Source: Gemmatimonadetes bacterium T265 (lineage in GTDB: Bacteria; Gemmatimonadota; Gemmatimonadetes; Gemmatimonadales; Gemmatimonadaceae). From it: DNA of 64,000 bases. The notes beneath the pieces were generated by a model. That model was not told the origin of the DNA, made no database searches, and saw only the letters and a program-made list of their open reading frames with translations. The position numbers and the translations under genes are program-made. This document shows, in pieces, positions 8,743-17,273 of this stretch. Position 1 is the stretch's first letter. Every line of letters begins with the position of its first letter. The DNA lies in the NCBI GenBank assembly GCA_019973575.1, contig BPUI01000001.1, positions 620,001 to 684,000 on the forward strand, written 5' to 3'.

Positions 8743-8947
8743 TGGTCGTGGCTCCTGGTCGGTAGTGAGGGAGGTCACCGCAGGGGCAACGCGCGTGCCT
8801 CGTGCGCGGCGGCGCGCGGTCAGACTGCGGTGCGTGGCGTCGGGGTGCCCGCGGCGCGGCGCACCGGTTAGCGTCCGGTCCGCCGGCGCGGGGTCGGCGC
8901 GGCCCCGTCCCGCATCCCCGGCCGACTCCGCCGTTTGCGACCCCTCG

Positions 8948-9961
8948 ATGCCCGCCGTTTCGCCCCTTCCCGCCCCACCCGCGCGCTCGGCCGCGCGCGT
9001 CCTGCGCGCCGCGTTCGCGCTTGGTGCGTTCGCCGTCGGCACAAACGTCGCTGGCGCGCAGCCGCCCAAGCGCACGCATCGTGGCGGCGCGCGGGACGCC
9101 CACTCGACGACGGCGGACACTGCGGCGGCCGGTCCCGACACGCTCTGGCCGGTGAAGGGCCTCCCCGCCCCGCTGCCGGGGAGCGTGCTGCCGGGCAAGC
9201 GCATCCTCGCCTACTACGGCAACCCGCTCTCCAAGAAGATGGGCATCCTCGGCGAGCTGCCGCCCGAAGCGATGCTCGCCCGGCTCGACCGCGAGACGGC
9301 CGCGTGGAACGCCGCGGACCCCGAGCACCCCGTCCAGCCGGCGTTGCAGCTCATCGCGAGCGTGGCGCAGGGCGCGCCGGGCAAGGACGGCATGTACCGC
9401 TACCGCGTCGTGCCGGCGCTGATCGAGAAGGTCTACGGCTGGGCGCACGCGCGCGGCGCCCTCCTCTTTCTCGACGTGCAGATCGGCAAGAGCAGCCTCG
9501 AGGACGAGCTGAAGCCGCTGCTTCCGTACCTGCAGCGCCCGGACGTCCACCTCGCGCTCGACCCCGAGTTCGCGATGACCAAGGGCGGGCTGCCGGGCAA
9601 GCGCGTCGGCACCTACGACGCGACGCACATTAACTACGCGGCGGGCGTGCTCGCCAGCCTGGTCACGCAGTACAAGCTCCCGCCCAAGGTGCTCGTCGTG
9701 CACCGCTTCACCGGGCCGATGGTGACCAACGCGCTCCGCATCACGCGCGACCCGCGCGTGCAGGTCGTGATGAACATGGACGGCTGGGGCCCGCCGTACG
9801 GCAAGCGCGCGACGTGGTCGCGGTTCATCTACCCGTATCCAGTGCAGTACACGGGTTTCAAGCTCTTCTACCACAACGACACGAAAGGCGGCGACCGGCT
9901 GATGACGCCGCGCGACGTGCTCGGGCTCCGGCCGAAGCCGCTCTACATCCAGTACCAGTAA
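8948..9961 (+). CDS. Exported conserved protein of unknown function
   Basis: Predicted 337-residue protein. A signal peptide lies within residues 1-39 (hydrophobic core AAFALGAFAVG, end VAGAQ). The mature part is well ordered and starts LPGKRILAYYGNPLSKKMGIL near residue 80. Later come the segments ARGALLFLDVQIGKSS, VHLALDPEFAM and VVMNMDGWGPP. The alternating strand/helix pattern and conserved acidic residues after strands (LFLDV, LALDPEF) resemble a TIM-barrel glycosidase-like fold, but I cannot assign a family. ATG 8948 is chosen for the signal peptide. It is divergent from the gene at 8404-8742. Confidence 0.75.
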   Translation: MPAVSPLPAPPARSAARVLRAAFALGAFAVGTNVAGAQPPKRTHRGGARDAHSTTADTAAAGPDTLWPVKGLPAPLPGSVLPGKRILAYYGNPLSKKMGILGELPPEAMLARLDRETAAWNAADPEHPVQPALQLIASVAQGAPGKDGMYRYRVVPALIEKVYGWAHARGALLFLDVQIGKSSLEDELKPLLPYLQRPDVHLALDPEFAMTKGGLPGKRVGTYDATHINYAAGVLASLVTQYKLPPKVLVVHRFTGPMVTNALRITRDPRVQVVMNMDGWGPPYGKRATWSRFIYPYPVQYTGFKLFYHNDTKGGDRLMTPRDVLGLRPKPLYIQYQ

Positions 9962-10549
9962 GGCCGCGCGGGAAGGCGCGGCAGACGGCGCCGAGCGCAG
10001 CGACGCTGCTGCAAATGGGGGGACGTCGTGGCCGCCGGTGACCAACCCGGCCCAACAGAGAGTCTCTAGCGATAGAACCGGTTCGAAACGGCTGATCTAA
10101 ACGCCGAACTCTCTTGACAAGAGTTGCGCTGGATGCGTTATAGCACTCAACCGGGCGAACACCAGTCGCGCCCGGTTCCGTCGCGCGCGGGAGTCTTCAG
10201 GCTCCGGCGCCGGGAGAGCCGTTTGTTCGATCCTGCTCGGTACCGCACCGACGACCGCCCGCCACCCCGCGAGTTGGGCAGCCTCCTCCTTCCCGAGGCC
10301 GTGCCCGCCCGCCGGGCAGCTCCCCCACCCGAGGCAGTTGATGCACCGTAGTCAGTCGCCGCACGAGCGCCCCACCGGCCACCCGGCCCGGGGGCGTGCC
10401 CCGCCGAGCGCGTAGCGCCGGCGCACCGGAGCGTTCCACCAGTTCGGCAGCCGCGACGCCGACGTGCCCGCAGGCGTTGCGGATTAAGGGGCGAGGTCAT
10501 GGGGCCTCGCGAGAGTCGGGAGCCAGAGACGCCACTTCGGAGGACTTCC
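9962..10549 (+). promoter_or_regulatory. Gene-free leader and promoter region of the susCD genes
   Basis: No convincing gene lies in these 588 bases. A TTGACA hexamer (10114-10119) is followed after 19 bases by TATAGC (10139-10144), a plausible housekeeping promoter. The -35 hexamer is enclosed by an inverted repeat (AACTCT 10107-10112, AGAGTT 10120-10125), a possible operator. Just upstream are the palindromes AGAGAGTCTCT and GAACCGGTTC (10075-10084). If this promoter is used, the susC mRNA has a leader of about 400 bases, long enough for leader control. Confidence 0.45.
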
Positions 10550-13500
10550 ATGGAAATGACGTTGTTGGGTGGGCACACACGGTCGCGCGAATTCCCGCAA
10601 CGCCTCTACACGGCCGCGTTGTGCGTTCCGTTGCTGATGGCCGCAGCCGGGACCGCGTGGGGCCAGAGAATTCGAATCAACGGGACGGTAGCCGACTCGG
10701 GCGGCACCCCGCTCGCCGGGGCCTTGGTCCGGGTCCTCGGGGACTCCGGGGCGGCCACCTCGACGGGATCGGGGCGTTTTAGCATCTCGGCGCCGGCGAC
10801 CGGGACCCTGACCGTCCGACTGGTCGGCTACCAGCCGTTCCAGACGGCGATCAACGGGCAGACGGCGATCAGCGTGACCCTGCGGCGGCGCCTCGCCGTG
10901 CTGTCGGAAGTCATCGTGCAGACGAGCGGCTACGGCGGCGACGCGCAGAAGCGCTCGCAGATCACCGGCGCGGTCGGCACCGTGAACGTCGCGGCCACGC
11001 AGAACCGCAGCCAGGCGAGCGTCGTGCAGAGCCTCGACGCCACGGTGAGCGGCGTGACGGTCACGGATAACGGCTCCCCGGGCTCGCGCAGCACCGTGCG
11101 CATCCGCGGCATCAGCTCGTTCCAGAACAACGACCCGCTCTACATCGTCGACGGGACGCCGGTCCAGGACACGTACGTCAACTTCATCAACCCGGAGGAC
11201 ATCGAGTCCGTCCAGGTGCTGAAGGACGCGTCGGCGGCGTCGATCTACGGGTCGCGCGCGAGCAACGGCGTCATCCTCATCACGACCAAGAAGGGCGGCG
11301 ATAACGGGCCGCCGCGCACGACGCTCTCGGTACGCCAGGGCACCGCGTCGCCGGTCAACGGCTACGACAACTTCCTGTCGTACGACCCGATGTACTATTT
11401 CCAGGTCGTGAAGACGGGGCTGATCAACCAGGGCCTCACGCCGGCGCAGATCCAGGCCCAGCTCGGGCCGCTCTACGGCGACGTCAACAATCCCTCGATC
11501 CCGAAGTACCTCTACGCCGCGCCGAACACGATCACGGCGACGGACGCGTACGGGCGAGCGACCGCCGTGAACCAGAGCCTGTACGCGTACCAGACGGGCA
11601 ACGTGATCATCCCCGCCAGCGCCGGGACGAACTGGTGGAAGGCGGTCTTCGGCTCGGCGCCGGTCAGCGAGGTGAACCTCGGGGTCACGGGCGCCGGCAC
11701 CGGCACGCAGTACGCCGTCACGGCCAACTACTTCGACCAGACCGGCACGGCGGCGTTCAACCGCTACCGGCGCGGGAGCGTGCGCGCCAACACCCAGCTC
11801 ACGCGCAACCGGTGGACCGTGGGCGAGAACCTGGCGGTCATCGGCGAGAACGGGTACGGCGGCGTCGCGGGCGACGTCGGCTCCGAGGCGGAGGGCGGCT
11901 TCCTCGGCAAGAACATCCTGATGCCGGGCATCGTCCCGGTTTACGACGTCACCGGGAACTACGGCGGCGCGAAGTCCCCGACGCTGGGCAGCAACAACAG
12001 CAACCCGCTGCAGCAGGCCTACCTCGCGCGCAACAACTCGACCACCACCGACCGGTTCTTCGGGAACGTGTTCGGGAGCTACGAGCTCACGCCGCAGATC
12101 TCGCTCCGCACCCAGCTTGGCGGAAACGTCGGCACGACGGCCGGACGGTACTACGCCGGGGCTACGCCGCAGAACCTCGAGGCGACCTACACCGACAGCT
12201 ACCAGGACCAGAACACCAACTTCACGAACTGGACGTGGAGCAACACGGCGCGCTACAGCCAGCAGACCGGCAAGCACAACGTCGCGCTCCTGCTCGGGCA
12301 GGAGATCAACGAGGGCAACAGCCGGTACCTCCAGGGCAGCGTCTCCAACCTGATCTCGAGCAACGTCAACTCGCTGTTCGTCAACTCCGGCATCGGCACC
12401 CTCGGCAACCCGTTCAGCACCGGGGGGCAGTACGCGCTGCTCTCGTTCTTCGGCAAGGCGGATTACACCTACAATGACCGCTACGTCGCGAGCGTCACGG
12501 TGCGCCGCGACGGCTCGTCGAACCTCGGGCCGAACAACCGGTGGGGGACCTTCCCGGCCGCGGGCCTCGCCTGGCACGCGTCGCGGGAGGCGTTCCTCGC
12601 GAACAACTCCGTGATCTCGGACCTCCAGCTCCGCGTCGGCTACGGCGTCACGGGTAACCAGCAGATCCCGACGGGGCGCACGGTCAGCCAGTACGGCTCC
12701 GACCCGGGGGGTACGAGCTACAACATCACCGGCTCGGGCACGCTGGCGCCGGGCTACAAACTGGTCTCGCTCGGCAACCCGAACCTGAAGTGGGAGCAGG
12801 ACAAGTCGATCAACGCTGGCTTCGACCTCGGGCTGTACAACAACAACCTGAACGTCATCTTCGACTACTTCAGTCGGCTGACGAACAATCTGCTCTTCAA
12901 CCCGGCCCTCCCCGCCTCCGCGGGCACGGCGGCCCAGCCGTTCGTCAACGTCGGCGCGGTGAAGAACGCGGGCTTCGACTTCTCCGTCGGGCACCAAGGG
13001 CGGAACTGGAGCCTCAACTTCAACGGCAGCCACTACAAGAACCGGATCACCCGCATCGACGGCCAGCAGAACTTCTTCATCAACGGCAACACCTACCTGC
13101 GCTCCGGCAACGTCACGATCAACCAGATCGGGCAGTCGATCGGCGCGTTCTACGGCTACGTCGCCCAGGGCTACTTCCGGGATTCGGCCGACGTCGCGAG
13201 CAGCCCGAAGCAGGACGGCGCCGCCCCCGGGCGGATCAAGTTCAAGGACGTGAACGGCGACGGAAGCGTGACCCTCGCCGACCGCACGGTCATCGGGGAC
13301 CCGAACCCGAAGTTCACCGGCGGGCTGGACGGGACGTACCGCCTCGGGCACTTCGACCTGCGGGGTACGCTCTTCGGCACCTTCGGCAACAAGATCTACG
13401 ACGCGCAGAAGTACTACTACGTGTTCGAGAATTTCCCCTCGGCCTCGCGGAACGACCTGCTCCAGAACTCCTGGACGCCGACCAACCTGAACGCCAAGTA

Positions 13501-13834
13501 CCCGCGGATCGACCACTCCGACGCGTACAGCAGCGCGCCGAGTAGCTACTACGTCGAGAACGGGTCGTATGTCCGGCTCCGGAATCTGCAGCTCGGCTAC
13601 ACGCTGCCGGCCACCGGCTACCGGTTCCTCCCCGCGGGCACGCGCATCTACGTGCAGGCGGAGAACCTGTTCACGATCACCGGCTACGAGGGCCTCGACC
13701 CGGCACTGTCCCCGGCCAGCATCAACCCCGGCAACGACCCCAACCTCGACCAGCGCGACCAGTTCCGCGGCGTCGACCAGGGCGCCTACCCGAGCAGCCG
13801 GACGTTCAGCATCGGCATCACGACCCGCTTCTGA
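10550..13834 (+). CDS. SusC/RagA family TonB-linked outer membrane protein
   Basis: Predicted 1,094-residue outer-membrane receptor. A signal peptide (residues 1-38, ending TAWGQ) is followed by a carboxypeptidase-regulatory-like beta domain (RINGTVADSGGTPLAGALVRV onward, about 40-115). Next is the TonB-dependent plug with the SusC signature ASIYGSRASNGVILITTKKG (about 230-250), then a long beta-barrel ending in RTFSIGITTRF with a terminal Phe. SusC proteins import oligosaccharides or other polymers with a SusD lid. ATG 10550 was chosen over 10499 because a GGAGGA ribosome site lies six bases before it. The stop is followed closely by susD, so the two form an operon. Confidence 0.93.
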   Translation: MEMTLLGGHTRSREFPQRLYTAALCVPLLMAAAGTAWGQRIRINGTVADSGGTPLAGALVRVLGDSGAATSTGSGRFSISAPATGTLTVRLVGYQPFQTAINGQTAISVTLRRRLAVLSEVIVQTSGYGGDAQKRSQITGAVGTVNVAATQNRSQASVVQSLDATVSGVTVTDNGSPGSRSTVRIRGISSFQNNDPLYIVDGTPVQDTYVNFINPEDIESVQVLKDASAASIYGSRASNGVILITTKKGGDNGPPRTTLSVRQGTASPVNGYDNFLSYDPMYYFQVVKTGLINQGLTPAQIQAQLGPLYGDVNNPSIPKYLYAAPNTITATDAYGRATAVNQSLYAYQTGNVIIPASAGTNWWKAVFGSAPVSEVNLGVTGAGTGTQYAVTANYFDQTGTAAFNRYRRGSVRANTQLTRNRWTVGENLAVIGENGYGGVAGDVGSEAEGGFLGKNILMPGIVPVYDVTGNYGGAKSPTLGSNNSNPLQQAYLARNNSTTTDRFFGNVFGSYELTPQISLRTQLGGNVGTTAGRYYAGATPQNLEATYTDSYQDQNTNFTNWTWSNTARYSQQTGKHNVALLLGQEINEGNSRYLQGSVSNLISSNVNSLFVNSGIGTLGNPFSTGGQYALLSFFGKADYTYNDRYVASVTVRRDGSSNLGPNNRWGTFPAAGLAWHASREAFLANNSVISDLQLRVGYGVTGNQQIPTGRTVSQYGSDPGGTSYNITGSGTLAPGYKLVSLGNPNLKWEQDKSINAGFDLGLYNNNLNVIFDYFSRLTNNLLFNPALPASAGTAAQPFVNVGAVKNAGFDFSVGHQGRNWSLNFNGSHYKNRITRIDGQQNFFINGNTYLRSGNVTINQIGQSIGAFYGYVAQGYFRDSADVASSPKQDGAAPGRIKFKDVNGDGSVTLADRTVIGDPNPKFTGGLDGTYRLGHFDLRGTLFGTFGNKIYDAQKYYYVFENFPSASRNDLLQNSWTPTNLNAKYPRIDHSDAYSSAPSSYYVENGSYVRLRNLQLGYTLPATGYRFLPAGTRIYVQAENLFTITGYEGLDPALSPASINPGNDPNLDQRDQFRGVDQGAYPSSRTFSIGITTRF

Positions 13835-13863
13835 TGCCCGCCACCAACCAGAGACAAGAGCCG

Positions 13864-15705
13864 ATGAGAACCGCATCCCCGCGCCGCGCGCCGCGGCGTC
13901 CCCTGCTGCTCGGGGCGGCCCTGCCGCTCGCGGCGGCGCTCGGGCTCGGCGCGTGCAAGGACACCCTCACGAAAGCGGCGGAGCCGTTAGGCACGCTCAA
14001 CTCCACGTCGCTCGCGAACCAGGCGGGCGTCGAGGGCGCCCTCGTCTCCGCCTACCGCGCCCTCGACTGGAACAACTCGGTCGGCGGCGCGTGGGGGAAC
14101 GCGGCGAGCGACTGGGTGTGGGCGAGCGTCACGAGCGACGACGCCCACAAGGGGTCGAACGCCGGCGACCAGCCGGGGATCCAGGGCGCGTCCCTGTACA
14201 ACTGGGGCTCGTCCAACACCGACGGCGACCTGAACGACAAGTGGCGCGGCGCCTACGAGGGAGTCTCCCGGGCCAACGCCGTGCTGACCCTGCTCAGTTC
14301 GGTGCAGAAGGCGTCACCTGGCGCCATCCCCGCCGCGGAAGCCACGAGCATTGCCGGTGAAGCCCTCTTCCTCCGCGCCCACTACCACTTCTCAGCGTAC
14401 CGACTGTGGGGGAACATCCCGTACTACCGCGAGACCGACACCGACTTCCGTAAGCCGAACGAGGCGGCCACGGCGGTCATCGCGGACATCGAAAAGGATC
14501 TCGACTCGGCGATCGTCTTGCTGCCCGCCACTCCGTACGGCGGGCAGGCAGGCCGCATAAAGAAGATGGGCGCGATGGCGTACCTGGGCCGCGTCCAGGC
14601 TTACAACAAGGAGTGGGCGCAAGCCCTGACCACGCTGCGCGCGGTACAGGCGAGCGGGGTCTACAGTCTCCAGCCGACCTACGACCAGGTTTGGACCGGC
14701 CGGCCGGCGTACTGGAACGGCCCGGAGACCATCCTCGCCTACGAGGCGTCGGTGAACGACGGCGAGCCGGGCGGCAACAACGGCAACTACGGCGAGCGCC
14801 TGAACTTCCCGTATGGCGCGAGCCACTTCACGTGCTGCGGCTTCCACCAGCCGTCGCAGGACCTCGTCAACTTCTACGCGGTCGACCCCACCACGGGGCT
14901 GCCTGCCGCGCTGACGAACCCGAACTGGAACGCCAACAACAGCGATTTCGTGGGCGGGTCGACCACGCCGGTCGACCCCCGGCTCGACTGGACCGTCGGG
15001 CGCCTCGGCACGCCGTACAAGGACTACGGGCTGCCGGACGTGTCGTGGGTTCGTGACATCAACTACAGCGGCCCGTACAGCCCCAAGAAGAACGCGCACG
15101 AGCAGTCCAGCATCGGCACGTCGGAGAGCAAGGTCGGGTGGACGCCCACGCAGCTCAACGCGGTCAAGATCCACATCTTCCGCTACGCGGACGCGCTGCT
15201 GCTGCTGGCGGAGGCGGAGGTCGAGGCGGGGTCGACGGACAACGCGCGGCAGATCGTCAACCAGATCCGGTCGCGGGCGGCGGCGGGCGTGCAGGGGTGC
15301 GGGAGTGCCGACGCCGTCACCGACTCGCTCTACCCGGCGTGCAAGGGCCACACGGAGCTCGTCGTCCCGATCAACGACCCCACCGTCCAGTGGGCGAACT
15401 ACAAGGTCGGTCTGTACCCTGCGGGGTCGTTCTCCGACCAGAGCTACGCCCGGACGGCCGTCCACTACGAACGCCGGCTGGAGTTGGCAATGGAAGGACA
15501 GCGCTTCTTCGACCTGAAGCGCTGGGGCGAGTACCAGCAGCGGCTCACGGACTACCGGGCGGTCGAAGGGGCCCGATTCCCGTCGTACTTCTCGGGCGCC
15601 GGAGCGATCAGCTCGCGACTGCTCTACTATCCGATCCCGTCGACGCAGATCCAGTTGAGCCAGATCGGCAACACGCCGCAGCTGAAGCAGAACCCGGGGT
15701 GGTGA
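13864..15705 (+). CDS. SusD/RagB family nutrient-binding outer membrane lipoprotein
   Basis: Predicted 613-residue lipoprotein. The signal peptide has twin basic stretches and a lipobox ending GLGAC, with Cys at residue 31. The mature protein has the all-helical SusD fold: an N-terminal segment with the family-like AYRALDWNN, a TPR-like region, GEALFLRAHYHF (typical of SusD) and a C-terminus with RRLELAMEGQRFFDLKRWGE. It binds glycans above the SusC channel. ATG 13864 is preferred because it starts the signal peptide; an in-frame ATG at 13834 overlaps the susC stop. A strong terminator follows the gene. Confidence 0.92.
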   Translation: MRTASPRRAPRRPLLLGAALPLAAALGLGACKDTLTKAAEPLGTLNSTSLANQAGVEGALVSAYRALDWNNSVGGAWGNAASDWVWASVTSDDAHKGSNAGDQPGIQGASLYNWGSSNTDGDLNDKWRGAYEGVSRANAVLTLLSSVQKASPGAIPAAEATSIAGEALFLRAHYHFSAYRLWGNIPYYRETDTDFRKPNEAATAVIADIEKDLDSAIVLLPATPYGGQAGRIKKMGAMAYLGRVQAYNKEWAQALTTLRAVQASGVYSLQPTYDQVWTGRPAYWNGPETILAYEASVNDGEPGGNNGNYGERLNFPYGASHFTCCGFHQPSQDLVNFYAVDPTTGLPAALTNPNWNANNSDFVGGSTTPVDPRLDWTVGRLGTPYKDYGLPDVSWVRDINYSGPYSPKKNAHEQSSIGTSESKVGWTPTQLNAVKIHIFRYADALLLLAEAEVEAGSTDNARQIVNQIRSRAAAGVQGCGSADAVTDSLYPACKGHTELVVPINDPTVQWANYKVGLYPAGSFSDQSYARTAVHYERRLELAMEGQRFFDLKRWGEYQQRLTDYRAVEGARFPSYFSGAGAISSRLLYYPIPSTQIQLSQIGNTPQLKQNPGW

Positions 15706-15737
15706 CCGCCACGTAGGCGGGAGCTCTCCGCAACGTG

Positions 15738-15777
15738 AACGCCGCGGGCGGCCGATCGACTGGCCGCCCGCGGCGTT
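15738..15777 (+). terminator. Rho-independent terminator after susD
   Basis: Perfect 16-bp stem (15738-15753 with 15762-15777) around an 8-base loop, 33 bases after the susD stop and followed by TGTGT. It closes the susCD operon. Confidence 0.8.
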
Positions 15778-15880
15778 TGTGTCATGCATCGCTTCAGTAA
15801 GTTTTTCTGTACAGCAGTTCGCGCCTGCGTCCAGCGCTTACGCCAGGTAAGGTGGACCCCCGCTCACCCCCGTCCTGCCC

Positions 15881-16324
15881 ATGATGCACCGTTCCCCGCC
15901 CCGACTCGCCATCACGCTGGTTCTCGCGCTCGCAGCATGCAACGCAACTGCGGACGCCCGGCAAGCCGGCCAGGCCCGCTATCACGGGCGCTCGCTGGAG
16001 GAGTGGTGGCAGCTGCGGCGCGACCCGGACGACGCGGTGTCGATCGAGGCGCGCGCCGCGATGAGCAAGATGGGCGCGACGGCCGTCCCGTTTCTCGCCG
16101 AGAAGGCGGCGAGCCACGACCTGGGCGACATGATCGGCGGCAGCGGGGCCCTCGAGAGTATGTGCCCGAGTGCGATTCCGGCGATGGAGGCCGCGCGCTC
16201 GCGTTATCCGTCGCCCGCGCTCGATGCGGCAATCCGACGCATTCAGCGGGACACGGCCGACGCGTTCCGCGCCCATTTCTGTACTGCGGGCGGCGATTCC
16301 GCGCGCGTTCGCGGTCAGCAATAG
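15881..16324 (+). CDS. Small lipoprotein with HEAT-repeat-like segment
   Basis: Predicted 147-residue lipoprotein. The signal peptide ends in the lipobox ALAAC with Cys at about residue 20. The mature part starts YHGRSLEEWWQLRRDPDDAV and ARAAMSKMGATAVPFLAE, a helix-turn-helix pattern like a single HEAT/armadillo repeat, often found in exported adaptor proteins. Three further cysteines may form disulphides. ATG ATG at 15881; the first is used. The gene sits between the susD terminator and a bidirectional terminator, so it is probably transcribed alone. Function unknown. Confidence 0.7.
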   Translation: MMHRSPPRLAITLVLALAACNATADARQAGQARYHGRSLEEWWQLRRDPDDAVSIEARAAMSKMGATAVPFLAEKAASHDLGDMIGGSGALESMCPSAIPAMEAARSRYPSPALDAAIRRIQRDTADAFRAHFCTAGGDSARVRGQQ

Positions 16325-16342
16325 CGTGCCGGCGTGCCGGGT

Positions 16343-16380
16343 GAACGGCGGGGAGTCCCACGTGGGGCTCCCCGCCGTTC
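16343..16380. terminator. Bidirectional terminator between convergent genes
   Basis: A 17-bp stem with one mismatch (16343-16359 with 16364-16380) and a 4-base ACGT loop. It lies between the HEAT-like lipoprotein gene (plus) and the second PEP-CTERM gene (minus), ending three bases from the latter's stop, so it can serve both. Confidence 0.75.
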
Positions 16381-16383
16381 GAC

Positions 16384-17067
16384 TTATGCCAGGGTCGCGG
16401 TGCGGCGCCGGCGCCACGCCAACACCCCGGCCAGCCCGACAGCCCCGACGCCGAGCAGCGCGAGTGGGCCGGGCTCCGGCGTCACACTCGTGGTCACGCC
16501 CGCGAAGACGTAGTCCAGTGACGTGTTCGCGGTAAAGACCGCCGCCCCGTAGGTCACGCCGTTCCCCATGTCGCCGTCACTCCAGATGTCGACCATCCGG
16601 CCGCCGCCGATGTCGAACATCACCCCGTAGACGTCCAGGAACCCGCCGTGCGGGGGGTAGTCGGAGCCCGTCTGCGGCGAGCCGCCGGGCCAGATCAGGT
16701 TGTCATAGGTGACGACGCCGTTGTTGTCCGGCGGCAGCCCCGACGCCACCGCGAACCGGCTGAAGTCGTGCGGCGCGAGGAGATTCCCCGGCTCCGGCGT
16801 GGCGTAGTTGACCGCGACGAGCGACCCCGCCGCCGCGTTCGTGATGTTGAGGCCGTTGTTCGTGTCGTAGAACGTGCCGCTGACCCCGGTGATCTCGTAC
16901 CCGGTCGTGGGATACTTGGAGTCCGTGGCGGTCCCGTAGGTCAGCACGAGGGACCCCCCGAGGCCCGGACCGCTGAACGTGAAGCTGTACGTGCTGGCGC
17001 GTGCCTCGCCGGCCGTCGCGGTCGCGAGCAACGCCAAACCCGCGGCGAGCGAACGTAGTTTCTTCAC
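16384..17067 (-). CDS. PEP-CTERM sorting domain protein (second copy)
   Basis: Predicted 227-residue exported protein. A signal peptide (first residues MKKLRSLAAGLALLATATAG) leads into a beta-rich region with YSFTFSGPGLGGSLVLTYGT. The C-terminal sorting signal is TPEPGPLALLGVGAVGLAG, then VLAWRRRRTATLA. As in its relative at 4144-4824, an exosortase would process it for surface display. The GTG start at 17067 is chosen because AAAGGAG lies seven bases upstream (17074-17080) and because it begins a normal signal peptide. It faces away from the FG-GAP gene's end, separated by about 200 bases that should hold its promoter. Confidence 0.88.
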   Translation of the reverse strand: MKKLRSLAAGLALLATATAGEARASTYSFTFSGPGLGGSLVLTYGTATDSKYPTTGYEITGVSGTFYDTNNGLNITNAAAGSLVAVNYATPEPGNLLAPHDFSRFAVASGLPPDNNGVVTYDNLIWPGGSPQTGSDYPPHGGFLDVYGVMFDIGGGRMVDIWSDGDMGNGVTYGAAVFTANTSLDYVFAGVTTSVTPEPGPLALLGVGAVGLAGVLAWRRRRTATLA

Positions 17068-17273
17068 AACTTGCTCCTTTGTCCAAGGTCCCAGGGTGAT
17101 CGGCGCAGCCATCCCACCGCGCTCGGCGCCGACCGGCCCCCGGCCGGCGTCCTGAAACGCCTGAGTGCTGCCCCGTGTGCCCGCCATTCGGCGGTCAGTG
17201 ACGCGCCCATCATAAAGCACGCCAGTTGGGTCCGCCAGGTCGGGCGACGGTCACGCCCCGACCTTTACACGTG

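Noticed and set aside
6947-10045. Very long minus-strand open frame through several genes
   Set aside because: Only the part up to about 8407 encodes VanZ-like protein; the rest is an Arg-rich shadow of the plus-strand gene at 8948-9961 and of intergenic DNA, as is usual at this GC content.
10124-10351. 75-residue ORF in the susC leader
   Set aside because: Arg/Pro-rich product, no ribosome site, and it runs across the proposed promoter.
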